A DNA stretch of 64,000 nt. Origin: Palaemon carinicauda. Taxonomy: Eukaryota; Arthropoda; Malacostraca; Decapoda; Palaemonidae. Below, one piece after another: positions 1 to 11,187 of the stretch. The notes under the pieces are model-generated. The model did no database searches and was not told the DNA's origin. It saw only the letters and a program-made list of their open reading frames with translations. Position 1 is the stretch's first letter. Each line of letters starts with the position of its first letter. Location: positions 3,142,978 through 3,206,977 of the forward strand of contig NC_090735.1 of the NCBI RefSeq assembly GCF_036898095.1, read 5' to 3'. The translations under genes were made by a program, and so were the position numbers.

Positions 1-292
1 TCTTTGAATTTACAGCCAGTTAAGATAGCATTTACACTTGATAGCTTATTCTACTTGAAGGGAAGCATGGAAATATATTTTTGTTTAAAATAATGTTTTT
101 AATGTCTTGATTCCTTTTTAGATTTTGTAATAGATTAATTTGAAATTATATTTCTTTTTCTGTTGTCTTCACAAATTTTGTTATAATTTTGTTTTACTTA
201 CGTTTGTCTTCTTGTAGTTTTCATAAACTGATTATTTTACTTGTATATTTTACTTATAGATTAAATTAGTTTAATTAAGGAGAATAGAAAAG

Positions 293-1295
293 GGATTTTG
301 ACGAAGGAAAAATCTATTTCTGGGCGAGAGACCTGTGCCGCCCAGTGAAATGCTCCTTTAGCAAGGGCGCGCCCGCCAGCACGGGGAGGACCAGGGCTGG
401 ACAGGGGTGCCAACATAACACCAAACGGATACAAACCGAAAGGTAAACTAAAATACGTTAAACACTGCCGATCGAGAGTCCCCCTCGAGATAACAAGACT
501 AAACTCTTAAAATAACAGCGATTCCATAGAATCGCGAGAAGAGTAAACTAATTTTAAAATACCAGCACAAGGCGTTTCACGGTACTAACCGAGAGGGGCA
601 CCGCCATAACCTAACAAGACATGGGATAACCATGGCGATAACAATAACAGTAAAAATAACTGCTCAAGCATCGGTAATAGCGCAAAGGTTCAAAACGAAT
701 AACAATTAGTATGGGAGACCAAATGTAAATCGTTAAGAACGAGCTAGGAGGTATCAAGAACTAAAATGGCCACCGCGTCGCGGTGCCGCCAACAATAGCG
801 AAACAAATAAACATGAATAACACTAAAAGTAAGGCTAATGCTTCCTCCGAAAGCTCAAAAAACATAAGTCTGGTGCTTAACTTTGATGAGGAAACTTGAG
901 AGTCCAACATCATGAACAGAAAGGGCGCTAAAATCCGAAAAGCACAAGTGAAAAAATCACAGCAACAAAGCGAGAGTGATGCTAAATGAGGAGGGACGTC
1001 ATTGGCGTGGGTGAGCTTGTTGGTAGCGACAATCAGTAGTGGACTAGGGACAGCTCCTCTTGGTTTCGGGGATATTTGACGAGGAGATATCTAATTAGCA
1101 CGAGACCTCTGCTTGTGATTTTCACGCCCTTGTTATAATATACCGACAGCTTTCAGGTGAGAAGCTGGGTTCATACCTGGCATTCCTATGCAATTTTTTC
1201 TCTGGTATTATTTAGCAGTTATATACCTTAGAAATGATGCTAAAGGAGCATTTCACTGGGCGGCACAGGTCGGAGCCCAGAAATAGATTTTTTGT
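293..1295. mobile_element. Inverted-repeat element, DIRS-terminus-like ends, non-coding
   Basis: The left end reads ggattttgacgaaggaaaaa, followed by tctatttctgggcgagag. The segment 307-364 reappears inverted at about 1233-1291 (both arms carry cctgtgccgcccagtgaaat and tgctccttta). Between the arms is about 870 bp, more GC-rich than its surroundings and without a convincing ORF. The end motif (GGATTTTGA..., AAAAATCTATTT, TGGG) resembles the termini of the DIRS-like element at 6541. This may therefore be a solo terminal repeat or a non-autonomous relative. The right arm loses the outermost bases and runs into a tandem duplication. Seen: the inverted arms. Inferred: DIRS relationship. Confidence 0.6.
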
Positions 1296-1300
1296 TTACC

Positions 1301-1542
1301 ACAAAAAATACAGTGCTTGGTATTGTAGTGGCCTTTCCAAAAATGAATTATTCCAGAAAATTGAAAGGCTTCTATTTTTGTTCATGATTATGAAATGCAG
1401 TGTAGTAGTTAAACTAGGTTCACAAAAAATACAGTGCTTAGTATTGTAGTGGCCTTTCCAAAAATGAATTATTCCAGAAAATTGAAAGGCTTCCATTTTT
1501 GTTCATGATTATGAAATGCAGTGTAGTAGTTAAACTAGGTTC
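1301..1542. repeat. 121-bp tandem duplication (two copies)
   Basis: Positions 1301-1421 are repeated at 1422-1542 with very few differences (for example gcttctattt against gcttccattt). Each unit includes cagtgtagtagttaaactag. It abuts the right arm of the inverted-repeat element and lies in the intron before the SLC44-like exon. No coding role is apparent. Confidence 0.9.
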
Positions 1543-1616
1543 ACGCAAAATTCCACATATATTGGATTCAGCAAACCAAACATTTAGCTGGATCTTGAAA
1601 TTATTCTGTATTTCAG

Positions 1617-1946
1617 GTTACCGACTTTTTGCTGTTTATCGGGAAAATGGTGGTAGTTGGCATTGTTGGAATAGCCTCTTTCTTCATCTTCAGTGGTGAA
1701 ATAACCACTTTGGATTCATATCTACCTGCTATGAATTACTACCTAACCCCAGTTATCATCATCACCATTGGGACTTTCTTCATAGCCACAGCCTTCTTCT
1801 CCGTATACGCCATGGCTGTCGACACACTATTTTTGTGCTTCCTTGAAGATTGCGAGAGAAATGACGGTACCTCGGAGAAACCCTACTATATGAGCAAAGA
1901 TCTCATGAAGATTTTGGAGAAGAAAAACAAGTTTAAAGAAGAATAA
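1617..1946 (+). CDS. SLC44A: Choline transporter-like protein (SLC44/CTL family), C-terminal exon
   Basis: This is the last coding exon of a CTL/SLC44 solute carrier, a family of multi-pass membrane proteins implicated in choline transport at plasma and mitochondrial membranes. After the splice acceptor AG at 1615-1616 the frame starts with VTDFLLFIGKMVVVGIVG, the typical late transmembrane helix. A hydrophilic turn follows (SGEITTLDSYLPAMNYY), then a second long hydrophobic helix (about residues 46-75). The cytosolic tail contains FLCFLEDCERNDG and KPYYMSKDLMKIL, which is the family's signature C-terminus, then KKNKFKEE and TAA at 1944-1946. The exon gives 109 residues, about one sixth of a usual CTL protein. 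The acceptor is chosen because VTDF continues the family alignment upstream of any ATG. The tail looks intact and closest to vertebrate CTL1/CTL2-type ends; the exact paralogue cannot be decided. No disabling change is seen. Confidence 0.9.
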   Translation, partial: VTDFLLFIGKMVVVGIVGIASFFIFSGEITTLDSYLPAMNYYLTPVIIITIGTFFIATAFFSVYAMAVDTLFLCFLEDCERNDGTSEKPYYMSKDLMKILEKKNKFKEE

Positions 1947-4610
1947 TGATATAGATATTTGAAGAAGAAGAAGAATCAAGTTCTGGTTCTGATACAGTTA
2001 CAGTACTCTGTGTTTACAAGTATATAGAAAGAGAAGACCTTGTTAATATGCATAGCTTCTCACAAGTTTTGTAGCTGGGAATTTATATAAAGACAAGCAG
2101 TTTAATTTTAAGGCCAGGATATAAAATCTAAGTAAATTTTTGCATATTGTTAATGGGTGTTTGAGATTCCCTGGATTTTTTTTTTTTTTTTTATTTCAGT
2201 ATTCATGGTAGTCAAGGATATTGACTGAAAGCCAATTTAAGAGATCTAAAATCATTAATTTTAAAGATAAAAAGTTAAAGTTCTTATGAATGATGAAGCT
2301 AAAAGAAATTTATTTATTAAAGAAATACTATATTTCTAGCAAGATTTAAGACACATCTGCAATTCACCTAAAGATTTTGTAATTGAAAAGTTATTACTCT
2401 GATCATAACTATGGAGACTGCCATTCATTGCTAATGTGGTTATCCAATTTGCTTAGAAGCATTAAGACTCATGAATACCGATTGATTACTTTATTACGAC
2501 TCATGAATACTGATTGATTACTTTGTGCCATTATTATTTTTTATATATAGGATTTTTGTATTTATTTTAGTGTACAAAAACTGCACAATTATTTGCTCAC
2601 AAAGCGATTTTATATCTGAATCTTTGTTTTCTCACCTTTTTCCTTCACCCTTTTAGGTTCATACTTGTTCATGCTTTGATTTACAAGTTTAGGTGGATTT
2701 ATTAAGAGTTCTACATTTTACATTTAATTTTCTAAAAGTAAAATAGTGTATTGTTACATTTTTTGCTATCTGTTTACTCGACTCTTTAGAGAACAATGTC
2801 TGTATTGATTTGGGTCCCACTTAAATTTTAGATAGAAATTGTATTTCAGTTGAGACACTGCGCACAAAAATGTTGCATTACATCTTCGTGCTAGTTACAT
2901 TTTGTTTAGCTTTGGCAATATGCAAAGAAATAGTTACCATTGATCTCATTACTGGTACACATAGTTTTTGTATGAGTTCATAGCTGGTATGCTGTCCCCG
3001 CAAAAAGTGAGTAAAACAGCTCCTACCAATGATTTAATTTCACTTTTTGAAAAATTTCCAAGTCTACCATTAACAGATTTTATAGAATAAATGAGGACTT
3101 AACTTGTAAAATGTAATTTGACTTATGTTTCCATTGTGATATATATATATATACCATATGATATAGGATGAGCAACTGTGCCAAAAGACCACGAAAAAGA
3201 AAGTTGATTTTCCCTTTATAAGTAGTCTTTTGTAATAAATGTAATAGCATTAAAACTGTGGGATCATTTACAGAAACACATTACAGTACTTATGTACTTC
3301 ACATGTTTGCAGATTGATTTAAAATGCACAAATTCATAGGTAAAATGGAACTATTAGCAGTATTCAAGGTGATGAATTCTTAGATTTTTGTATTGTACTT
3401 TTAACCATGAACAGAAACCAAAGATGTTTTATGTAGTAGTCAATACAGTAAATTTACAACTTTTGCAGATCCGTAATAGAGTTGAACCAAAGCTAAGTTC
3501 TTGTTTACATAAAATGTGTTTGCTAATACTTTTTCCTACGAGTTTAGAGATACTTTAATTCCTTTTTATTACCCAGTAATTAGTCCATTATGAACCTTTT
3601 AATTACAAATGATTAGAGCCGTTGAAAAAGGATTTCATATGTGGATATATTTCATCAGTTTTCCCTTGTACTTTCTACCAAAGGAAGCTATATCCACAAG
3701 AGTTGTGAATTTACTATATTACGGGTAAATTAGCAAAATAAACTTTCTTCGGTCATAATTTCCTTAATGTTCAGCTGAATACTGTACATTAATTTGATTT
3801 ATGCTCCCTCTGATAGTTTCTTTGAGAAGTCATGAGCAAGGTGTGCAATGAAAGCAAGCGCTCCCAGAAAAAAAGATGCAATTACTTTTGCACAGACATA
3901 ATAAGAAGTTTTTTAATGGAAATGTAGTGAATTTTCCATACTTTGAATCTACTTTATTTCTTTTTCAAGTAACACAGTAATGTATTGTGACAAACAGGTA
4001 GGAATTGCATCCTTTTGATTACACTAAGGAATAAGTGTTTAAAGTGAGCATTAGGATGCACTGGCAGACAGTACGTTACAAAAGGCCCATTCATTGAGTA
4101 GGATCCAGATGCATTTCACAGGAAGTTATCTTTTTTGTAATGTTCAAGAACAAATCACTGCTTTGTATTTTCTTCCATCTCAAAATATATAGATATTAGC
4201 AAGTCTATTTTTTAACTTTTCACAGATTTTACACTAAATGGATTAGTATATAGGTAAGATTGTCATTAAGTAATGACAAAGCTTTTGTTTTAGTTTTGAA
4301 ATAGAAACAAGCTATTATGAAGCATTTTTATGTATAGATTGAGAATTTTAAGACAGTAGGTAGTATTTTATTGGATAAAACTTCTTGTTTGCAGCAAAGA
4401 TATTGGAAAATTTTATATTTTTATACTTGAGTAACACTCATACGATTTGCCTTAAAAATTTATTATTTTTTATCTTGATGCAAATGATCCTAAATGTTAC
4501 CAGCTTGAAAATATTTGGTCTGAAGTTTTTCCTAAACAAGTCAACTATAAAAAGAATATAAACTTTGAGTTCAAAATAAATAAAACGGAGACACATACTT
4601 TCATTAACCT
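1947..4610 (+). other. 3' UTR / downstream flank of the SLC44-like gene
   Basis: About 2.7 kb of AT-rich sequence without credible coding frames. Several AATAAA-type signals occur (for example near 3233 and 3737), so the transcript end cannot be fixed. A 32-bp direct duplication (gactcatgaatac..gattgattactt) lies at 2466-2527, and short (TA)n and T-runs are present. Nothing else was recognised. Confidence 0.5.
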
Positions 4611-4614
4611 TGAT

Positions 4615-4620
4615 TTTATT
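4615..4620 (-). other. Polyadenylation signal AATAAA (minus strand)
   Basis: The plus strand reads tttatt here, AATAAA on the minus strand. It lies 80 bases after the stop codon of the candidate minus-strand terminal exon, a natural spacing for a short 3' UTR. The hexamer is common in AT-rich DNA, so its value is only in combination with that exon. Confidence 0.4.
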
Positions 4621-4699
4621 ACAGCCCAAGTCATATGCCCCACAGGTTTGGGACTCTGAAGTACACCGTCTCCTCAAAACCTCACAAGACTTCTTACAA

Positions 4700-4972
4700 T
4701 CAATCTTCCCGAATTTTAAAAAGATATTTCCTCCTCTTCATCTTCTGGGAAGAAGCATCAGAAGGAGTAAGAGAAGCCAAAGAGGAGCAAGAAGACTTGG
4801 CGGAGGAGAAAGAGGCTCGCTTCTTCCCCTTAACAGCCTTCTTTGGAGTGGAGGTCTTGGCATCCAATGGCAATGCTACCACAGAGGAAGAAGCCACATG
4901 TGCTTTTTCAACAGTTCCAGGCACATCATCCTCCGGTGTTGATGATCGATCTTGTGAGTGACTGCTCCCGTG
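4700..4972 (-). CDS. Candidate terminal exon of an unidentified minus-strand gene
   Basis: On the minus strand an open frame begins after a possible acceptor (ttcgttag, just above 4972). It runs 90 codons to TGA at 4702-4700. The peptide starts HGSSHSQDRSSTPEDDVPG, continues through a serine/alanine/lysine-rich low-complexity part (TPKKAVKGKKRAS, SSAKSSCSSLASL) and ends MKRRKYLFKIRED. The base composition is clearly higher in GC than the flanks, and an AATAAA signal follows 80 bases downstream. Basic, serine-rich tails of this sort occur in many nuclear proteins, but I do not recognise the family. The acceptor has a poor polypyrimidine tract, and the frame is closed by TAG immediately upstream, so it must be spliced to be real. 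It would be convergent with the SLC44-like gene. Confidence 0.4.
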   Translation of the reverse strand, partial: HGSSHSQDRSSTPEDDVPGTVEKAHVASSSVVALPLDAKTSTPKKAVKGKKRASFSSAKSSCSSLASLTPSDASSQKMKRRKYLFKIRED

Positions 4973-6540
4973 CTAACGAAATGACAAGTCTTGCCAGGAA
5001 TATGTCTCCCTCTGCATTGGGAAGATTGTAAATCATGACCCTTGATAAGAAAAAAAGTTTATGTCCAGTCCAAGAGCATTCACCTGCTGCCAATGCAAAC
5101 AGCTCGTCAAACCCGTCTCACATTCTTCTGACTGACCACTAAGGTTCTGATTGGTGAGGAAAAACTAGTGAATCAAGAAGTAAAAAATGATCTCATCCTG
5201 AGACAACAGGCTCATGATCAATACCCTTATTGGCTTATTGCCAGGCTCACAATCTGTAGCCAACCCGAAAGGTATCAGTTGCCAGTGAGCTTCATGTGGA
5301 GTTGTAGCCTAAGAGTACAGAATAATCTTCCCTTGTCATTAGAGAAAACAGAAAAGGTGAGCACAATGCCTGACTTTCTCCTGGCTTCCATATTCATGAT
5401 CTGTTTGACTGCCCACAAAGGCACCAGTTAATGGAAGTGTACCGTCGCTCCTTCTCAAAGGAGGAGAGTGATTGCCAAGTCCCAAAGAAGTATTTTGATT
5501 ACAGTAAAGGCCTTCCTACATGACCATCTCCTGTGTCATTTTTCCCAAGGGAAGTGCTCAGAGGAGAGAGAAAGAGGAATGAGAGAAGTTGATTGAAAAA
5601 GAAATGCAAGAGCAAATTTCCCCCATTTCTTTTGCCAATGGGTGCACTAACATTAGCACTTGTCGGATTCACACAAAAGGGCAGGTTAGGTAGGTCTGGC
5701 AGACGGAGATGATCACTATTGGACACGAATGAATGAACACATGGTCACATTGGGTAATAACCCTCCAGAGAAGGCAAATTGCAAAGTGAGCCAAGTTACA
5801 TGCCTAGAGAAGTGTAGTGTCTTGATTGGCTGTGTGAAAAATCACTTTAGAAGGGGGAAATGTGTACAGCTCCTCCTTTACAAAGATGCATAACATGTGA
5901 GACAAGATTTGTATCTTCATAGGAACAAAATTCCCTTAATCAGATGCTTACCTTGGACGCACTTCCACCGCTAAGCTTAAGTGCTAACAACCGCAAGGCA
6001 AACAAACACTATCCAAGCCAAAGTAAGGAAAGATCCAACAGTCTAGTGGAACAGTAACAAGCATGTCCATTTTCATTGCAATTGAAAGCAAAGTTATGTG
6101 ATAAGGACAAACCGATGAGTAGCTCCCCACCAACTCAATCTCCTACCTTGATACTGATTTAATGGCCGTTCAAGCTCTGGTGGAGACTTACTCCCATTTA
6201 AGGACAAACTGATCGTATCTATACTGTATAGGCGCAATAGATAATTTAAAATACAGCTGCTATGTAGAACAAACATGAATGCTATTCCACATTAAAGTTA
6301 AAAGATACACCTATAAATAGTTCTCATGAAACTCTGTTGTATTCCAATATTCAACTCATTTTCATATATACATCACAGTTGGTGCGATCACTTTTTCTTA
6401 CATAACTCTCTCTTTAGTATTCAGCAAAAACTTCAAGCATTATTGGCACTAATTCAAAGCAAGAATATGAAGATTCACACTTTCAACCACTGAGAAATCA
6501 GGAATCACAAAATAAATAAGTTTGAGGCTGATGAGGCAAT
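4973..6540. other. No gene recognised
   Basis: Moderately AT-rich sequence of more even composition than the rest. Short open frames on both strands show no family motifs. If the minus-strand exon at 4700-4972 is real, this would be its intron or further exons, but none could be supported. Confidence 0.4.
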
Positions 6541-7635
6541 AAACGGATTTTGAGCGAAGCGAAAAATCTATTTTTGGGTGAGATAGCCATGACGTCCTGA
6601 TGGAAGGTTCCTTCAGTAGCTTCCTAGGTTATACTGTATTTAACTACAGTGGATATTCCCAGAGAATTAAACTAAAGGTTATCACAGAATTCTGACTTCT
6701 GGTGCGAGTACCCTAAAGGTTTCCCTCTAGGATATCGTATATCAACAGGGGACGCATGTATTAACACGCCACATAGCTATCTGCACCCCATATAGAGTTA
6801 ACACTTTGATATGGAAAGGTGGAGAATAACTGGGGAGCTGTTCCACAGTTACACTCGTCCGTGGCTGCTTTTGGTACTCGAGACGTAAACAAACGGGCGC
6901 CATTGCTAAATGACGTCACGTCCGTCCTCATCCTGAGCCCAGCTTCTTGCTAATATCCATGATACAGCAGGACAGGGCGGGGCCTGAAAGGCTGGACTAG
7001 AATAGATGGGAAGGTCCATCAGGACGTCATGGCTATCTCACCCAAAAATAGATTTTTTGCTTCGCTCAAAATCCGTTTTTTGGGCTCAAGCCATGACGTC
7101 CTGATGGAAGTGTACCAGAGAATTAATGTATCGTGGAAATTTTCCCCCTTTTTATGCAAGTGCCAAGGGCTTCGAATAGAGGTATGTAACATGTCCTTAC
7201 TAGAGATTCCGTGAAGAACTAGCTTCCTGCCCCCCTGGCAGAGAAGTCCTGGTGGACCATACTAATATCTCGAAGCGATCATTGAAGAGCTACTCACCCT
7301 GCGGAGAGTTCGTGCAGGACTCAGAGACAAGACATAAGGTTAATATTCGGGTAGGAATATTATCAAGCATAGGTAAGTGATTAACATTTACTACACTCCC
7401 TGGAAGAGAGATCAATCTGGTCTCGGAGGCAGGACAAAGGTTAATATTCAGGTAGGAATATTATCAAAGCATGAGTGAGTATATAATTCAATTATATATA
7501 TATTATTCTTCTCCTTTAGAAAGAAAGGGGTAAATGAAACTATAACAATTGTATATTTCTTAATAAATAATAGGAGCGGAGAGAGACGCACATGTAATAA
7601 AATACAGTAGACATTTTATTTCAAAGATTGCAGAT
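6541..7635 (+). repeat. Left inverted terminal repeat of the DIRS-like element
   Basis: Matches 11188-12273 in reverse complement from the tip to cagat at 7631-7635. The repeat is internally nested: its outer ~68 bp (6541-6608, with gatagccatgacgtcctgat) recur inverted at about 7013-7080, so 6541-7080 itself looks like a 540-bp foldback. A shorter near-duplication (ggttaatattc.ggtaggaat) occurs at about 7338 and 7440. Confidence 0.9.
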
Positions 7636-7646
7636 TATCCTCTCTG

Positions 7647-8054
7647 GTGAAAGAGATTGTAGACAAAGCCGCCACGGAGAATAGGAACCTTCTCCACAAG
7701 TGGGGCATGTCTAGAAAGAGGAAATCCTCTCAGGATGATGGCCCTCAGCCTAAGAGGAAACCTCAGAAGCCGAAATCCCAGCAACGTCAACAGAGACGAC
7801 AGTTTCCGGGTACCGCTACTCCCCAAGTGGCCACACAGCCACAACAGACCTTTCAGTTGGTCCCCCAACCGGTGGTGTCGCAGTCACCGGTCTTCACCCC
7901 TGCGTACAAGCAACACTCTACTACCTTTCGTCCCAGAGGTAGGGGCTCAAGCAGAGGCTCCGGCAGAGATTCTTCTCGCCGTCCCTCCAGAGGCAGAGGA
8001 GGAAGGGGAGCTAGCGGCCGAGGTGGCAAACCCTCGGGACACCGGAAGCAATGA
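7647..8054 (+). pseudogene. DIRS ORF1 (gag-like) C-terminal remnant
   Basis: A 135-residue open frame lying between the left terminal repeat and RT. It starts within KEIVDKAATENRNLLHKWGM, followed by a basic segment (SRKRKSS, KRKPQKPKSQ) and a glutamine-rich stretch. It ends in an arginine/glycine-rich tail (RGRGSSRGSGRD, RGRGGRGASGRGG) with TGA at 8052-8054. RG-rich tails are usual at the C-terminus of the nucleic-acid-binding ORF1 protein of DIRS elements. A full ORF1 is several hundred residues; the N-terminal part is absent, replaced by the terminal repeat. The tail overlaps the start of the RT frame. Confidence 0.65.
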
Positions 8055-9890
8055 TGTACTTCCAGTGGGAGGAAGACTCCGCCAATTCCAGGATCGTTGG
8101 ACCTTCGATCCCTGGGCACACAGCATCGTCAAGAAGGGACTGGGCTGGGGCTGGACTCAACCACCCCCAGCCTTCCAGCAATTCTTCCAACAGTCAACCC
8201 CCCTCCTGGAAGAATATGTCCTGGAACTCTTGAACAAGAAGGTGATCAGGAGGGTAAAGTCGACCAGGTTCCAAGGGAGACTATTTTGCGTTCCCAAGAA
8301 AGACTCCGACAAACTCAGTCATTCTAGACTTATTCCCTCTCAACAAGTTCATTGCGAACAACAAATTCAAAATGCTGACTCTGCAACAAATAAGGACCCT
8401 TCTGCCTCAAAGGGCCTACACGGTCTCCATAGACCTGGCGGATGCCTACTGGCACATTCCAATGAATCATTACGCTTCCTCCTACCTAGGATTTCGACTC
8501 CAAAGGAAAAGTTACGCCTTCAGGGCCATGCCCTTCGGGCTCAACGTGGCTCCACGGATCTTCACCAAGCTGGCAGACGCAATCGTCTAACAGCTCCGTC
8601 TTCAGGGCGTCCAAGTGATGGCCTACCTAGACGACTGGTTAGTCTGGGCGACATCGCCCGAAGATTGTGTAAGAGCCTGCAACAAAGTCACCCAGTTCCT
8701 AGAGCATCTGGGCTTCAAGATAAACACCGAGAAATCTCGCCTCTCTCCAGCTAAGAAGTTCCAATGGTTGGGAATCCATTGGGATCTTCAGTCACACCGC
8801 CTTTCCATCCCACAGAAGAAAAGGAAGGAAATAGCAGGGTCTGTCAGAAGGCTTCTAAAATCAAAACGGATCTCAAGACGACAGCAGGAACAAGTTCTCG
8901 GCTCTCTACAGTTCGCCTCTGTGACAAAGCCAGTGCTTCGCGCACAGCTAAAGGATGCCGCGGGAGTCTGGAGACGATTCGCATCCATCGCTCGAAGAGA
9001 TCTCAAGAGACGGCTTCCAAACAGACTTCGCTTACTTTTAAAGCCGTGGTCAGAAGCAAAGGCCCTGAAAAGGTCCATTCCTCTTCAACACCCGCCTCCA
9101 TCGATCAACATCCACACGGACGCTTCACTGGAGGGTTGGGGAGGTCACTCCCACCAACATCAGGTTCAAGGAACATGGTCTCCCCTATTCAAGACGTTTC
9201 ACATCAACATCTTGGAGGCCATGGCGGTTCTTCTCACCCTGAAGAAACTCTCCCCGCCTCCCTCGATCCACATTCGTCTGACTCTGGACAACTCGGTGGT
9301 AGTCAGATGTCTCAATCGTCAGGGCTCGAGATCGCCCCAGATAAATCAGGTACTTCTTCCGATCTTTCGTTTGGCAGAAAAGAAGAAATGGCACCTGTGT
9401 GCAGTTCACCTACAAGGATTCCGCAACGTGACGGCGGACGCTCTATCAAGGACAAGTCCAATAGAGTCGGAATGATCTCTAGACGCAAGGTCATTCTCCT
9501 TCATCTCTCACCAAGTCCCGGAACTTCAGATCGATCTCTTCGCAATGAGCGACAACAATCAACTTCCTCGATATGTGGCCCCGTACGAGGACCCCAAGGC
9601 AGAAGCAGTGGATGCTGTCACTGGATTGGAACAGCTGGTCAAGGATATACCTGTTCCCTCCTCCCAAGCTTCTGCTGAAAGTCCTCTCCAAACTGAGAAC
9701 CTTCAAAGGGACAGCGGCCCTAGTGGGTCCCAAGTGGCCCCGGAGCAATTGGTACCCTCTGGTCCTGGAGCTGCAGCCCACGCTGATCCCCCTACCGGGC
9801 CCAGTTCTCTCTCAACAAGTACAGAAGTCGACTGTCTTCGCTTCATCACTGAAAGTCAGGGACCTTCATCTCATGATTTTCTCTCCTTAG
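8049..9890 (+). pseudogene. DIRS reverse transcriptase - RNase H, disrupted
   Basis: The RT copies element RNA into DNA; the linked RNase H removes the template. The N-terminal part (VGGRLRQFQDRWTFDPWAH, then ELLNKKVIRRV and LFCVPKKDSDK) is in one frame. A frameshift near 8320 moves to the frame carrying FPLNKFIANNKFKMLTL and YTVSIDLADAYWHIPM. An in-frame TAA lies at 8588-8590. The catalytic palm motif is MAYLDDWLVW (about 8618), and the connection region reads KFQWLGIHWD and QVLGSLQFAS. RNase H is recognised by INIHTDASLEGWGG, then NILEAMAVLLTL, RLTLDNSVVV and ADALSRTSP. A TGA at 9473-9475 replaces the expected tryptophan. The C-terminal domain (IDLFAMSDNNQLPRYVAPYE) shifts frame near 9610 and continues as SLDWNSWSRIYLFPP to about 9890. 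At least two frameshifts and two stops make it a pseudogene. Confidence 0.85.
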
Positions 9891-10857
9891 CCGCAAAGAA
9901 AAGGTTTGGAATCTCGAAGAAAAGCTTAGACTTCCTCGAGGAATACAAGACTGAATCTACAAGACGGCAATACGAATCTTCCTGGAGAAAGTGGGTCTCT
10001 TTCGTCAAGGCATAAAATCCTGCGGAAATCACCATTGATTTTTGTATGTCCTTCTTCATTCACCTTCATGGACAAGGCTTAGCGGCCAACACGATTTCCA
10101 TCTGCAAATCGGCTTTGACTAGACCACTCCTGTACGCCTTCCAGATTGATTTGTCCAGTGATATCTTCAATAAACTACCAAAGGCATGCGCTAGACTACG
10201 CCCAGCACCTCCACCAAAACCTATCTCCTGGTTCCTGGACAAGGTGCTCCATTTTGCCTCTAACCTGGACAACGATTCGTGCCCTCTGAAAGACTTGACT
10301 CAAAAAGTTATCTTCCTTTTTGCTCTCGCCTCGGGAGCCCGAGTCAGTGAAATAGTGGCATCATCAAGAGAAGAGGGTCATATCCTGTTCGCAGATACAG
10401 GAGAGCTTACTCTCTTCCCTGATCCGACGTTTCTCGCTAAGAATGAACTACTGTACCCACCAAGAGATTGGGACCTTGGAGAATCTGCCCCCTGAAGGAA
10501 GATGTCTCTCTATGCCCAGTGGAGAGTCTTAAGGTCTATCTTCGAAGAACTTCAGACTTCGGTGGAGGACAACTCTTCAAAGGAGAAACATCAGGTAGCG
10601 ACCTGTCACTGAAACAACTAAGAGCGAAAATCACCTACTTCATTCGCAGAGCGGATCCTGACAGTACACCCGCAGGTCATGATCCTAGAAAAGTCGCGTC
10701 TTCTCTGAACTTCTTCCAGAGTATGGATTTCGAAAGCCTCAAGAGCTTCACAGGCTGGAAATCATAGCGTGTTTTCTTCAAGCACTACGCAAAACAAGTG
10801 CACGAAGTTAAGCATTTCGTGGTAGCCGCTGGTAGTGTTATGAAACCTGCTGTTTAA
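9860..10857 (+). pseudogene. DIRS tyrosine recombinase, disrupted
   Basis: This enzyme would integrate the circular DNA copy. The N-terminal core-binding (SAM-like) part reads LEEYKTESTRRQYESSWRKW, followed by a stop at 10013-10015, then FIHLHGQGLAANTISICKSA. The catalytic domain carries the first arginine in ALASGARVSEIVASS and the FLAKNELLYPP strand. After a frameshift near 10470-10495 come HDPRKVASS (H-x-x-R box), GWKS, and FFKHYAKQV with the nucleophilic tyrosine. A further stop lies at 10765-10767, before that tyrosine; the last frame ends at TAA 10855-10857. All expected catalytic residues (R, H-x-x-R, W, Y) are visible, but the frame is broken, so no active protein is expected from this copy. 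Confidence 0.85.
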
Positions 10858-11187
10858 CTCGGCATAGAACAGTGAGTTACTTGGGACTTTAACTCTACGG
10901 GTGCCTGTGTTGACCCTTTTCTGATACATAGTGATTTCATGGACACTTAGTGTTTCTAATAGACTGTTCTTACCAAGGTGAAATGTCATAGACTTTACAT
11001 AAGTGCCACATGCCCTAGGGCATGATGTGTTTTCTTTGAAAAAGACTGACGTTCCTCTGGAACTTGTGTTTCTAAAAAGTAAAATTTCTTTTCAGATTTA
11101 AGATTGAAGTCTTTATTTTCTATGTACATTATTCTTTTATTATTGTAAATAAACTCTATATTCATTATTGTAATTACTACCATAATG
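10858..11187 (+). other. 3' non-coding segment of the DIRS-like element
   Basis: About 330 bp between the recombinase and the right terminal repeat. No coding frame is supported. AATAAA occurs near 11147 and could serve as element polyadenylation signal; this is inference. Confidence 0.5.

Larger units (their letters stand above)
1..1616 (+). other. Intron upstream of the SLC44-like last exon
   Basis: AT-rich sequence ending in a pyrimidine-rich stretch and AG (1611-1616, tttcag) directly before the SLC44-like exon. No exon was recognised between 1 and 1616. It contains an inserted inverted-repeat element (about 293-1295) and a 121-bp tandem duplication (1301-1542), entered separately. That the whole stretch is one intron is inferred from the downstream exon; the upstream exon lies outside the window. 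Confidence 0.6.

Noticed and set aside
5168..5726. Open frames on both strands in the 5.1-5.8 kb region
   Set aside because: No domain signature and no splice pairing with the candidate exon at 4700-4972.
7735..8754. 339-residue plus-strand frame as a single protein
   Set aside because: Only its middle is true RT sequence. The beginning is ORF1 in the wrong frame, and the end is RT in the wrong frame after a frameshift.
8764..9678. 304-residue frame overlapping RNase H
   Set aside because: Lacks motifs; the overlapping frame 8615-9475 carries YLDD and RNase H boxes.
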